Source: an uncultured Bizionia sp.
Lineage (GTDB): Bacteria > Bacteroidota > Bacteroidia > Flavobacteriales > Flavobacteriaceae
Direction of reading: 5' to 3'
Assembly (NCBI GenBank): GCA_947496215.1
Contig: CANMCF010000014.1
Span: 1 to 64,000, forward strand
DNA length: 64,000 nucleotides
Made by a program: the position numbers and the translations under genes
The notes under the pieces: generated by a model
Told to the model about the DNA's origin: nothing
Database searches by the model: none
Seen by the model: only the letters and a program-made list of their open reading frames with translations
Shown here: piece by piece, positions 18,137 to 26,775 of the stretch
How the letters are laid out: each line of letters begins with the position of its first letter
How positions within the stretch are numbered: position 1 is the stretch's first letter

Positions 18137-18730
18137 ATGTGCAATGCTCCAACCAAAGTGAAAGAACAACTAAAAAAATATTTCTGTAGATATGTGGACT
18201 TCGAAGACACGGAAATAGATTTGGTCTACTCGAAACTATCAACTAAAACCTTTCGAAAAAAGGAAATCATCCTAAAGGAGAGCCAAATATGCAAATACAA
18301 TTACTTTATCATAAAAGGAGTTATCCGTTCTTTCTACATCGATGAAAAAGGGAATGAGAGAATAACACAATTTGCAATAGACAATTGGTGGACCACCAAC
18401 ATGGAAAGTTTCATTGCCAAAACGCCCTCCACCCAATACTTGGAAGCCGTGGAAGATACGACCGTACTATATTTGTCCAAAGAGACCTTGGACACTCTTT
18501 ATGTGAAACTTCCAAAACTGGAACGTTTGTTTAGAATGATCACAGAGAACATGCTTATTGCCAACCTTCGAAAAAGTGATATCTTCCTTAAGATGAAAAG
18601 CAAGGAACGATATGTCCATTTTGTCAAAAACCTACCTGATTTCTCCCAACGTATACCACAGTATATGATTGCTTCTTATTTGGAAATTACTCCAGAGTAT
18701 TTGAGCGAACTAAGAAAAAACCTCCATTGA
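18137..18730 (+). CDS. Crp/Fnr-family transcription regulator
   Basis: A 197-residue protein with an N-terminal cyclic-nucleotide-binding-like beta-roll (FRKKEIILKESQICKYNYFI, IKGVIRSFYIDEKGNERITQ), a long connector helix (KLERLFRMITENMLIANLRK) and a C-terminal winged helix with the recognition segment QYMIASYLEITPEYLSELRK. No FNR-type cysteine cluster is seen. This is the short flavobacterial Crp type without clear cAMP ligands. It precedes an AhpD-like gene and a DoxX gene, a grouping that suggests it controls them. Confidence 0.85.
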   Translation: MCNAPTKVKEQLKKYFCRYVDFEDTEIDLVYSKLSTKTFRKKEIILKESQICKYNYFIIKGVIRSFYIDEKGNERITQFAIDNWWTTNMESFIAKTPSTQYLEAVEDTTVLYLSKETLDTLYVKLPKLERLFRMITENMLIANLRKSDIFLKMKSKERYVHFVKNLPDFSQRIPQYMIASYLEITPEYLSELRKNLH

Positions 18731-18807
18731 TTTCCTTTCTTAAGATATCTTAATTTTTTTTGCGATCGTACCCTTTAGATTTGCCTTATCATAAAAAAAG
18801 CAAAGCA

Positions 18808-19260
18808 ATGGAACGAATTAACTATAAAGACATCCCTCATGGAATGTTTGAAAAATTGAGAGCAGTCGAAGACTTTATTTCCAACTCTACATTGGATGTA
18901 AAACTCTTGGGAACGATTAGACTGAGAGCATCACAGGCAAATGGTTGTGCCTACTGTGTAGGTATGCATCATAGGGAATTGAAACATTTGGGAGAATCCG
19001 ATTTACGTTTGTCTTCTTTATGCGTATGGGAAGACGCTTCTTGTTTTTCCGAAAAGGAGAGAACTGTCCTACGCTTTGTGGATGCGCTTACAGAATTAAA
19101 CAGAAGCCCCATATCCGAGGTCATCTATACTCCATTGTTGAATTTCTTCTCCAAAGAAGACATCTGCTATTTGACATTATCCATATCTCAAATCAACACT
19201 TGGAACCGCCTGATGAAAACATTTGACTTTACTCCAGGACATCACAAGACAAAAAAATAA
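18808..19260 (+). CDS. AhpD-like carboxymuconolactone decarboxylase family protein
   Basis: A 150-residue protein starting at ATG 18808; a longer frame from a TTG at 18760 is rejected because a -7-like TAGATTTG (18776-18783) lies within it. Residues 47-55 read CAYCVGMHH, the AhpD active-site CxxC plus following His (Cys47, Cys50, His54/55). The family acts as thiol peroxidase-like or disulfide reductases. The DoxX gene starts 16 bases later, and the pair is commonly found downstream of Crp-type regulators. A role in oxidant defence is inferred. Confidence 0.8.
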   Translation: MERINYKDIPHGMFEKLRAVEDFISNSTLDVKLLGTIRLRASQANGCAYCVGMHHRELKHLGESDLRLSSLCVWEDASCFSEKERTVLRFVDALTELNRSPISEVIYTPLLNFFSKEDICYLTLSISQINTWNRLMKTFDFTPGHHKTKK

Positions 19261-19276
19261 TGCAAGTCTTTCCACT

Positions 19277-19705
19277 ATGAATCAAAAACCAACAAAACTC
19301 TTTTTAAGATTAGCAATTTCCATCAATTTCTTGTCGGCCGTGGGTGATAGATTAGGGATGTGGAATCAAGACATCTCTATCTGGGGAGATTGGAGTTCCT
19401 TCTTAGAATATACACAATTGATAAATCCTTGGTTTCCTAATTTCATCATTGCTCCAATCGGCATTGTGATTACTATAATCGAAGTCATTTTTTCCTTGGC
19501 CATGATCGTTGGCTTCAAAACTGAGTTCTTTGCAAGGTTAAGTGGATGTCTTTTGCTGATTTTCGCTATATCAATGGGCTTTTCAACAGGAATCAAAGGT
19601 GTTTTCGACTTTTCAGTATTGAGCGCTGCCGCTGCTGCTTTTGCATTGAGTTCCATAAAAGAAAAATATTTGGAATTGGATACTAAGCTTAACCAGCGAC
19701 AGTAA
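19277..19705 (+). CDS. DoxX family membrane protein
   Basis: A 142-residue protein from ATG 19277, chosen because the longer frame would overlap the previous gene by 38 bases. Four membrane segments follow the DoxX layout: LFLRLAISINFLSAVGDRLG with the conserved R..GD.., FIIAPIGIVITIIEVIFSL, MIVGFKTEFFARLSGCLLL and FDFSVLSAAAAAFALS. DoxX proteins are linked to oxidative stress or thiol balance. It is probably the last gene of the Crp/AhpD-like/DoxX unit. Confidence 0.8.
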   Translation: MNQKPTKLFLRLAISINFLSAVGDRLGMWNQDISIWGDWSSFLEYTQLINPWFPNFIIAPIGIVITIIEVIFSLAMIVGFKTEFFARLSGCLLLIFAISMGFSTGIKGVFDFSVLSAAAAAFALSSIKEKYLELDTKLNQRQ

Positions 19706-19888
19706 GCTTGAAACAAAGCCATTCAGTCTATTTGGCACTTTTATTTTTTGTTGTAAATTGAGAAAATCATCCTCATATCTTCTCTGCCTTTGGACATTTC
19801 ATTAAAAACAATATGGTTTTGGATTGACATTCGATGAAAAAAGTAGAAAAATGAAGATATGCACGATTCTTTTCTTTCAATAAAAAAT

Positions 19889-20311
19889 GTATGAGACAAT
19901 GGCAAAAATTGAGGTATACAATATCATCCTAGCTATGATAATTTGGTTGCTAGGCTTCTTCCACAACGGTAAACTTGTAAGACCCAAATGGAAGGTTCCC
20001 GCCCCCTATTCTATGTTGGGGCCTCATATTTATTGACATGTTGGTTTGGTCATTACGCTTTGTTTTTCATAATCGGTCACCCATTGATCGGGTTTGTATT
20101 TCATCTTAGAACTTGTAAGCAATACAGTATCAAATGGATGACTTGCTAACCAAAAGTATTTGGAATTACAGGGGAAATGGGCAAAAGGTGATTTTTAAAA
20201 TGACATCACATACAAATCCAAGTATGCAAGGAACAAATATGTCTTTTCAAGTCAATTTCCAAAAAAGGTTTCCAACTACGATACAATCTTCTTTTTATTA
20301 TATTAGTACCA
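19889..20311 (+). pseudogene. Decayed conserved membrane protein gene
   Basis: From ATG 19889 a frame gives MYETMAKIEVYNIILAMIIW, LLGFFHNGKLVRPKWKV, and stops. The next frame continues as CWFGHYALFFIIGHPLIGFV, FHLRTCKQYSIKWMTC and stops. A third carries ELQGKWAKGDF, a stop, then NDITYKSKYARNKYVFSSQ. Joined, these make one protein of about 135 residues with two membrane segments and a charged tail. At least two frameshifts and one stop break it. I do not recognise the family. The 180 bases before it (19706-19888) hold nothing clear. Confidence 0.55.
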
Positions 20312-20368
20312 TTGTTATAACATAAAGCCATCTTCCCAATGAGATGCTTTATTTAGTATAAATCAACG

Positions 20369-21088
20369 ATGAAATTCTTTAGAAGAATACGATACGACCT
20401 TATGGAAAAAAGCAAAACCGGAAAGTACTTTAAATATGCCATCGGGGAAATCGTTTTGGTGATGATAGGAATTTTATTGGCATTGCAAGTAAACAATTGG
20501 AATGAAAACAGAAAGGACAGAATTAAAGAAAAAGCCATATTGAATGAGCTCCACAAAGACTTCAAAAAGAACTTAGAAGAGTTCTTTCCTTTAAAGAATA
20601 GACAATTGCGCACATTCAATAGTGGTAACATCGTTTTTAGAAACATCAATAGCCTACATATTGAAAAATCCAGGGATTCTGTATTCAAACACGCTACGAG
20701 AATGTTTGGAGGCTACCCATACCACCCATCCAATGGAGTCGTGGAATCATTGATTAGTTCAGGTGACTTCAACTTGATTAGAAATGACACGCTTAGAAAA
20801 TATTTGGTTTCATGGAAAGACGTCTTGACAAACTACACCAATCACGTAAATACCGATATGAAATTCTGGTCCAACACCATCGAGCCTTATGTCATAGCCC
20901 ACGGAAGTTTCTTGAACATTGCCAGCGACAAGAATAAAAAATTGTTGATAGATCCCGTTTTCATAAACATGCTTGTTCGCAAGCAATTCTTTCAAAAGAA
21001 CATTGTCAATGCAATGCAGGGCGAAAATGGCTTGGAACAATACCTCAAGGAAATCACGAGACTATCCAAAGTGGATTCCGACAATTAG
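20369..21088 (+). CDS. DUF6090 family protein
   Basis: A 239-residue protein with the family's N-terminal signature: a basic stretch FFRRIRYDLMEKSKTGKYFK, then YAIGEIVLVMIGILLALQVN, one membrane helix at about residues 25-44, then NWNE. The rest is a helical, probably periplasmic domain (residues about 50-235) with GGYPYHPSNGVVESLISSGD. These short single-pass proteins are abundant in Flavobacteriaceae, often in several copies, and their role is unknown. It stands alone. Confidence 0.8.
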   Translation: MKFFRRIRYDLMEKSKTGKYFKYAIGEIVLVMIGILLALQVNNWNENRKDRIKEKAILNELHKDFKKNLEEFFPLKNRQLRTFNSGNIVFRNINSLHIEKSRDSVFKHATRMFGGYPYHPSNGVVESLISSGDFNLIRNDTLRKYLVSWKDVLTNYTNHVNTDMKFWSNTIEPYVIAHGSFLNIASDKNKKLLIDPVFINMLVRKQFFQKNIVNAMQGENGLEQYLKEITRLSKVDSDN

Positions 21089-21181
21089 AAGTTGTTATTT
21101 CCTTTTTCGCTATATTGATTACGAATGCAACGAATTCAAGAATATGTCCAACTTAATAGAACAACTTAAAATCAAACAATC

Positions 21182-21604
21182 ATGAATCCAATAATCAAAA
21201 ACATTTTAGCTATCATTCTAGGATGGCTTGGAGGTAGTGTAATAAATATGGGACTTGTCCAGACCGGTCACAAATTAATGCCCATAGAAGGTGTGGATCT
21301 CAATGACATGAATGCCTTGGCAGAAATCATGCCTACTTTGGAACCCAAGTATTTCATCTTTCCTTTTTTGGCTCACGCGCTAGGCACGCTCGTTGGTGCA
21401 ATAATTGCTGGTCTGATTGCTGCAAATCACAAGATAAAATTCTCAATGGCCATTGGTTGCTTGTTCCTCCTGGGAGGAATAATAGTTAACATGATGCTAT
21501 CTGGACCAATTTGGTTTACGATCGTGGACATTGCAATCGCTTACATTCCCATGGCTTGGATAGGAGGAAAAATAGCACTGAGACTCTCCAAGGACAAAAC
21601 GTAA
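21182..21604 (+). CDS. Small four-helix membrane protein
   Basis: A 140-residue protein with four hydrophobic segments: NILAIILGWLGGSVINMGLV, YFIFPFLAHALGTLVGAIIA, FSMAIGCLFLLGGIIVNMM and WFTIVDIAIAYIPMAWIGG. Small-residue-rich helices (GWLGGS, HALGTLVGAIIAGLIAA) suggest tight packing. I do not recognise a named family. The esterase gene begins 95 bases downstream. Confidence 0.7.
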   Translation: MNPIIKNILAIILGWLGGSVINMGLVQTGHKLMPIEGVDLNDMNALAEIMPTLEPKYFIFPFLAHALGTLVGAIIAGLIAANHKIKFSMAIGCLFLLGGIIVNMMLSGPIWFTIVDIAIAYIPMAWIGGKIALRLSKDKT

Positions 21605-21699
21605 CAACCAAATGCAAGGCCATTGGACTATTATGTGAAAGCCTCACCAACAAATACTACCCCATCTTCATCGCACCTTTTAAAAACACCAAATCACAA

Positions 21700-22563
21700 A
21701 TGCTTCAATACCACAAGCAAAGTCATTTTGCATTGTCAAACCTCAATACTGTAAAACTATTACTTGGAATGCTGGGTTCCATGCTTATTTGCATCAACAT
21801 GCATGCTCAAGATACCATCTGTATCTCCAAAACCATGAAGCATGGCATCTTCTCCAAGAACCTGAATGAACAAAGAGATCATTGGGTGAGTCTACCACTT
21901 CATTATTCAGATTCCATAAACTATCCCGTCATTTATGTTTTCGATGCAGAATGGCGGTTCGACCTGATACAAAACATGTCATTCGACTTAGGCGCCAACA
22001 ACAAGATTAAGAAATCCATAGTAGTTGGGATACCTCATGTCGATTGGAAGGACAAAAGAGGAATGGATCTTACATTCAGCCAGTCGAGAATGGAATACGA
22101 TGGTGAAAAAGTGGATTCCACTTGGTACGACAAGTCCAACTCCGGTGGAGCCAAAAAGTTTTATGACTATCTTACCAAAGAACTCATTCCGGATGTAAAC
22201 AAAAGCTATTCGACCAATGACCATGAAACGCTCATAGGCCATTCCTATGGAGGTTATTTCGGTGGTTACATTCTTTCATTGGATCATCCCTTTGAAGTCA
22301 TTCACATCTATGATCCTGCCATATGGTATGGTGATGGTGAGGTAACCAAACGATTCAAGAACACAGCCTATGGCAAAACCACGAAAATACATTTGACCTA
22401 TCAACCCCAGCCCAAGTTCCACAAGGACAAGATAGATGCATTCATAGAAGCTCTGGAAGCCACAGAAAACATTACCTTGACGAAACGCCTCTATGAGCAG
22501 GAAACACACAATTCCTTGTTCTTGGATAGCTTCTATGAAGGAATACAGCTTACAAATGAATAA
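21700..22563 (+). CDS. Exported alpha/beta-hydrolase (putative esterase)
   Basis: A 287-residue protein; ATG 21700 is chosen, and ATG 21769 would give a shorter signal (MLGSMLICINMHAQ). The frame is open further upstream but overlaps the previous gene. The signal peptide ends near HAQD. The fold matches the Fes/IroE-like putative esterase family (PF00756): VIYVFDAEWRF, GIPHVDWKDKRGMDLTFSQS, FYDYLTKELIPDVNKSY, and nucleophile elbow GHSYGG at 180-185 with Ser182. A late His (EQETHNSLFLDSFYEG) would complete the triad. The substrate is unknown; members cleave siderophore esters or simple esters. Confidence 0.8.
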   Translation: MLQYHKQSHFALSNLNTVKLLLGMLGSMLICINMHAQDTICISKTMKHGIFSKNLNEQRDHWVSLPLHYSDSINYPVIYVFDAEWRFDLIQNMSFDLGANNKIKKSIVVGIPHVDWKDKRGMDLTFSQSRMEYDGEKVDSTWYDKSNSGGAKKFYDYLTKELIPDVNKSYSTNDHETLIGHSYGGYFGGYILSLDHPFEVIHIYDPAIWYGDGEVTKRFKNTAYGKTTKIHLTYQPQPKFHKDKIDAFIEALEATENITLTKRLYEQETHNSLFLDSFYEGIQLTNE

Positions 22564-22714
22564 TTCTCCAAATTGTCACTTCTTGATTCCCCATCAGAAA
22601 AAGCCGACGACAAAACAATTGTTTATTCCTTTTTACTAACTTAGTCCCTAAGTACCTAAATAAAATTAGGTTCGTTACAATAAAACGACTATTGTTTTCA
22701 ACAAAGCCACCAAT

Positions 22715-23404
22715 ATGAAATCTAATCACATCATCATTAACGGATACAAGCACATTGCCTACGATCCGGACATCATATCAGAAAGCGAACTCATAGAAAA
22801 AAGTGAGTCCTTTCACACTTGGCTGGACAAAAGAAGATCTGTAAGGGATTTTTCGGACAAGCACGTTCCCAAGGAAGTCATCGAGAACCTCATAAAGAGC
22901 GCATCTACAGCACCATCGGGTGCCCATAAGCAACCTTGGACCTTTTGTGCCATATCAAACCCTCTGCTAAAAGCCAAGATTCGCAAAGAAGCGGAAATAG
23001 AAGAGAAGGAAAGTTATGAAAACAGAATGAGTGAGCGTTGGAAAAAAGATTTGGAGCCTTTGGCTACAGATATGCACAAACCCTTTTTGGAAATTGCTCC
23101 TTGGCTCGTAATCGCATTTAAAAAGGTTTACGAATTCGGAGAAAACAACGAGAAGCACAACAACTACTACGTGAATGAATCCATTGGCATAGCTTGCGGG
23201 ATGTTGATTTCGGCAATACACAATGCCGGCTTGGTAACGTTGACGCATACACCAAGTCCAATGAATTTCCTTGCCAAGATTCTTGACAGACCAAGCAACG
23301 AAAGAGCTTTTCTATTGCTCCCTGTGGGGTATCCTGAAACGCCAACCTACGTCCCCGATTTGAAAAGAAAGGATCTGGATGAAATGACCGTTTTTTACGA
23401 ATAG
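22715..23404 (+). CDS. Iodotyrosine deiodinase-like flavoprotein
   Basis: A 229-residue nitroreductase-fold protein. It resembles iodotyrosine deiodinase (IYD) rather than generic nitroreductases: RRSVRDFSDKHVPKEVIENL and TAPSGAHKQPWTF for FMN binding, then ERWKKDLEPL, IGIACGMLISAIHNAGLVTL and LLLPVGYPETPTYVPDLKRK. The active-site lid that grips halotyrosine in IYD (Glu, Tyr, Lys) is present as Glu97, Tyr101 and Lys122, in the same spacing as the human enzyme as I recall it. IYD reductively dehalogenates mono- and diiodotyrosine using FMN, and bacterial homologs are known. No obvious partner lies next to it. It is probably cytosolic. Confidence 0.8.
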   Translation: MKSNHIIINGYKHIAYDPDIISESELIEKSESFHTWLDKRRSVRDFSDKHVPKEVIENLIKSASTAPSGAHKQPWTFCAISNPLLKAKIRKEAEIEEKESYENRMSERWKKDLEPLATDMHKPFLEIAPWLVIAFKKVYEFGENNEKHNNYYVNESIGIACGMLISAIHNAGLVTLTHTPSPMNFLAKILDRPSNERAFLLLPVGYPETPTYVPDLKRKDLDEMTVFYE

Positions 23405-23451
23405 CCAGAAAGCACAATCGACAACCATACAACAACTCAAAACATTTACAA

Positions 23452-23985
23452 ATGAAAAAATCAATAGCTCTATCAATTATGTGTTTCGTGTTTTCAATGA
23501 GTTTGAGTGCACAATCTTCAACCGAGGATCATACCAACAAAGTAAAAACTTTGGACAGTACGATCTCCACCCTCTATTCTGTTATTTCTGGTGAAAAAGG
23601 ACAAGAAAGAGATTGGGAACTCATGAAATTCCTATTTCACCCAGATGCAAAGTTAATTCCTTCTGGAAAGAACAAAGAAGGCATATACAAAGCTCGTTAC
23701 ATGACTCCTGACGATTATATCACGAGTTCAGGGAAATGGCTTGTCCAAAACGGCTTCTTTGAAAAAGAAATACATCGATCGGTAAACACCTTCGGAAACA
23801 TCACACAAGTGTTCAGTACTTACGAGGCCTTTAAAAGCGAAACAGACAAGACACCTTTCATGAGAGGTATAAATAGCATACAATTGTTAAACGATGGCAA
23901 GAGATGGTGGATAATAAACATCTACTGGACGCAGGAATCCAAAGAAAACCCCATTCCCAAAGCATATTTGCCGAATGAACAATAA
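23452..23985 (+). CDS. Secreted NTF2/SnoaL-like protein
   Basis: A 177-residue protein with signal peptide MKKSIALSIMCFVFSMSLSAQ. The mature part has the order of an NTF2-like cone: helix TLDSTISTLYSVISG, DWELMKFLFHPDAKLIPS, helix YMTPDDYITSSGKWLVQNG, then strands ITQVFSTYEAFKSE and SIQLLNDGKRWWIINIYW. Such small domains bind ligands or act as simple enzymes; no catalytic residue can be assigned. It follows the IYD-like gene by 47 bases and may be transcribed with it. Confidence 0.7.
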   Translation: MKKSIALSIMCFVFSMSLSAQSSTEDHTNKVKTLDSTISTLYSVISGEKGQERDWELMKFLFHPDAKLIPSGKNKEGIYKARYMTPDDYITSSGKWLVQNGFFEKEIHRSVNTFGNITQVFSTYEAFKSETDKTPFMRGINSIQLLNDGKRWWIINIYWTQESKENPIPKAYLPNEQ

Positions 23986-24072
23986 TTTTCAAGGATCACC
24001 ATTTCTCAATTGACTTGCCAAGCTTTTTGATAGAGGTCTTAAAATGAATCGATACATTTACAAAACGACATA

Positions 24073-24570
24073 ATGAACAAATTTGAAGACATCATAGAAA
24101 AATTGGATTTGCAACCACATCCAGAAGGCGGTTATTTCAAAGAAACCTATAGAAGTCATGGAGAGATTGACACTCTTAAAGAAAGTTACAAAGGCAATCG
24201 CAATTACTCTACCTGCATATATTTCTTGTTGACCTCAGACACCTTTTCGGCTTTCCATCGTATAAAGCAAGACGAGATTTGGCATTTCTATGATGGATCT
24301 CCTATAAGGTTACATACAATTTCCTCGACTGGAGTTCACTCCGAGTTTGTCATCGGGCGTGATTTCGACAAAGGACAAGTACCGCAACTGGTCGTTCCTG
24401 GAGGCGATTGGTTTGCTGCATCTGTTGTTGGCGAAGACAATTATGCTTTGGTCGGATGCACTGTGGCTCCTGGATTTCATTTCGATGACTTTGAGCTACC
24501 AACCAGAAAAGAACTGATTTCCAAGTTCCCCAAGCATAAAGAAGTAATAACGGCATTGACACATCATTGA
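24073..24570 (+). CDS. DUF985 (Cupin_5) family protein
   Basis: A 165-residue cytosolic protein with the family signature HPEGGYFKETYRS at residues 17-29. Next come the cupin strands STCIYFLLTSDTFSAFHRIK, DEIWHFYDGSPIRLHTI, LVVPGGDWFAAS and YALVGCTVAPGFHFDDFEL. The function of the family is not settled; a small-molecule binding or isomerase-like role is likely. It is the last gene before the ribosomal-protein promoter. Confidence 0.85.
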   Translation: MNKFEDIIEKLDLQPHPEGGYFKETYRSHGEIDTLKESYKGNRNYSTCIYFLLTSDTFSAFHRIKQDEIWHFYDGSPIRLHTISSTGVHSEFVIGRDFDKGQVPQLVVPGGDWFAASVVGEDNYALVGCTVAPGFHFDDFELPTRKELISKFPKHKEVITALTHH

Positions 24571-24784
24571 AAACACCTTTCCTATCACTTTTAAAGTTCC
24601 ATGAATAGTTTTAGTTTTTTCGTTTCTTTCATTTTGTTGAATTTAAAAGCCATAATCATTATGAAATGGCTTCTTCCTAGACATCCATGCCTTCTTTAAG
24701 AATCTAATTTTTATAAGATTAGAGATTAAATTCAATATAAATGCGCAACTCAACATTTTGCAATCAAAAAATAGGGCTTCACTA

Positions 24785-24815
24785 TTTGGTAATCAAATAT
24801 ATAATCGTAAATTTG
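24785..24815 (+). promoter_or_regulatory. Consensus Bacteroidota promoter of the rplM operon
   Basis: TTTG at 24785-24788, exactly 19 bases, then TAAATTTG at 24808-24815. This is a full match to the TTTG-N19-TAnnTTTG pattern recognised by the Bacteroidota primary sigma factor. It lies 48 bases before the GTG start of rplM. Confidence 0.85.
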
Positions 24816-24862
24816 CAAACTCTTTTCGAGAGAGGAATGTTTAATAAATAAAATTAATAATT

Positions 24863-25318
24863 GTGGACACATTAAGCTACAAAACGATTTCAGCCAATAA
24901 AGCAACTGTAGACAAACAGTGGGTTTTAGTTGATGCTGAAGGTCAAACGTTAGGGCGTATGGCTTCTAAAGTTGCAAAACTTTTAAGAGGAAAACATAAG
25001 CCTAGCTTCACACCACACGTTGATTGTGGAGATAACGTAATTGTTATCAACGCAGAAAAAATCAACTTATCAGGAAACAAGTGGAATGACAAAACGTACA
25101 TTCGTCACACAGGTTACCCAGGTGGTCAAAGAAGTTTAACTGCTACTGAATTGTTTGGAAAGGATCCAGCAAGATTAGTAGAGAAATCTGTAAAAGGTAT
25201 GTTGCCAAAAAACAAATTGGGAGCAGCACTTTTTAGAAATTTAACTGTTGTAACAGGAACTGAGCATGCTCACGAAGCTCAAAAACCAGCTACAATTAAC
25301 TTAAACGAATTCAAGTAA
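24863..25318 (+). CDS. rplM: 50S ribosomal protein L13
   Basis: A 151-residue protein from GTG 24863 (reading [13 protein letters not shown]). The L13 core is clear: [60 protein letters not shown] and [20 protein letters not shown]. It binds 23S rRNA early in 50S assembly. The GTG start fits the promoter position. It overlaps rpsI by one base (TAATG), so the pair is translationally coupled as in most bacteria. Confidence 0.97.
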   Translation: MDTLSYKTISANKATVDKQWVLVDAEGQTLGRMASKVAKLLRGKHKPSFTPHVDCGDNVIVINAEKINLSGNKWNDKTYIRHTGYPGGQRSLTATELFGKDPARLVEKSVKGMLPKNKLGAALFRNLTVVTGTEHAHEAQKPATINLNEFK

Positions 25319-25704
25319 TGGAAGTATTACACAAAATTGGTCGTAGAAAAACGGCAGTTGCTCGTGTCTACCTTTCCGAAGGAAAAGGTAACATCACGGT
25401 AAACAAGAAAGCATTAAACGACTACTTCCCAACAGCAACTCTGCAGTACAAGGTTAACCAACCGTTGATGATGACGGAAAACGAAGGTAACTTTGACATC
25501 AAGGTAAATGTTTTTGGAGGTGGTATTACAGGTCAAGCAGAAGCTATCCGTTTAGCAATCTCTCGCGCTATGTGTGAGTTGAATGACGAAAACAGAGGTA
25601 TCTTGAAACCTGAAGGATTATTGACAAGAGACCCTAGAATGGTTGAACGTAAGAAATTCGGTCAGAAGAAAGCACGTAAGAAATTCCAATTCTCTAAACG
25701 TTAA
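25318..25704 (+). CDS. rpsI: 30S ribosomal protein S9
   Basis: A 128-residue protein. It starts with HKIGRRKTAVARVYLSEGKG and has FGGGITGQAEAIRLAISRAM and the basic C-terminal tail KKFGQKKARKKFQFSKR, whose last Arg reaches toward the P-site tRNA in known ribosomes. It is coupled to rplM by a TAATG overlap. The next gene, rpsB, follows after 193 bases. Confidence 0.97.
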   Translation: MEVLHKIGRRKTAVARVYLSEGKGNITVNKKALNDYFPTATLQYKVNQPLMMTENEGNFDIKVNVFGGGITGQAEAIRLAISRAMCELNDENRGILKPEGLLTRDPRMVERKKFGQKKARKKFQFSKR

Positions 25705-25897
25705 TATTCTCGATTGGGTTGGGGAATTCTGTTCATCAGTTCATCTCAATCTTGTCAAACATTAAAAAATTAAAACAGTTATTGTTGTCCTAGTCCGATT
25801 AAGACAGGATTTAGTTTAGCATCTAAATAGTCAAGGCGATTTAAAATTAATGACCACTTGATTATTGCTAATTCAACAGAACGTAAACTATTACAAA

Positions 25898-26686
25898 ATG
25901 GCAGTAGAAGTAAAAGAATTACTTGAAGCAGGTGTACACTTCGGTCACCTTACACGTAAGTGGGATCCAAACATGGCCCCTTATGTATATATGGAACGTA
26001 ACGGTATCCATATCATAAACCTTTACAAGACAGCAGCTAAGATAGATGAAGCAGGCGAAGCATTGAGCAAGATCGCTGCATCTGGACGTAAAATCTTATT
26101 TGTTGCTACAAAAAAACAAGCAAAGGACATCGTAGCTGAAAAAGCTGGTAACATCAACATGCCTTACATCACGGAAAGATGGCCAGGTGGAATGTTAACC
26201 AACTTCGTCACTATCAGAAAGGCAATCAAGAAGATGGCTACCATCGATAGAATGAAGAAAGATGGTACTTTTTTGACATTGTCCAAAAAAGAGCGTTTGC
26301 AAGTAGACCGTCTTAGAGCCAAGTTGGAAAAGAACTTGGGTTCCATCACGGACATGACACGCCTTCCAGGAGCTTTGTTTGTTGTAGACATTAAACGTGA
26401 GCATATCGCGATTAAAGAAGCACAGAAATTAAACATTCCTATTTTTGCAATGGTAGATACCAACTCTGATCCACGTCAAGTAGATTACGTAATACCAGCA
26501 AATGACGATGCTTCGAAATCGATCGATAAAATTTTAACGCATGTCACTGAAGCCGTTACAAGCGGATTGAACGCGCGTAAGGCTGAAAAAGCCAGCAAAG
26601 ATGCTGAAAAAGCTACAGCCAAGGCTGCACCGGCACCGGTAAAAGCTGAAGCAGTAAAAGAAGAGGCAGCAAAAGAAGAAGAATAA
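25898..26686 (+). CDS. rpsB: 30S ribosomal protein S2
   Basis: A 262-residue protein from ATG 25898 (MAVEVKELLEAGVHFGH). Typical S2 segments follow: KWDPNMAPYVYMERNGIHII, FVATKKQAKDIV, RWPGGMLTNFVTIRKAI and PGALFVVDIKREHIAIKEA, with SDPRQVDYVIPANDDASKSI near the end. The last 35 residues form an Ala/Lys/Glu-rich low-complexity tail (KATAKAAPAPVKAEAVKEE) common in Bacteroidota S2. A 33-base upstream extension from a TTG is rejected because the conserved start is at 25898. rpsB-tsf order is standard. Confidence 0.97.
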   Translation: MAVEVKELLEAGVHFGHLTRKWDPNMAPYVYMERNGIHIINLYKTAAKIDEAGEALSKIAASGRKILFVATKKQAKDIVAEKAGNINMPYITERWPGGMLTNFVTIRKAIKKMATIDRMKKDGTFLTLSKKERLQVDRLRAKLEKNLGSITDMTRLPGALFVVDIKREHIAIKEAQKLNIPIFAMVDTNSDPRQVDYVIPANDDASKSIDKILTHVTEAVTSGLNARKAEKASKDAEKATAKAAPAPVKAEAVKEEAAKEEE

Positions 26687-26775
26687 ACAATATAATAACA
26701 TTTACTTTAAGAGTCGTTTAATTCTTTTTCAGACATTGAAAATAAATTGAACGACTTTTTCAAATTATACTTACT

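Noticed and set aside
18760-18807. TTG start of the AhpD-like gene
   Set aside because: The first 16 residues are not conserved-looking and include a -7-like element; ATG 18808 begins the family sequence.
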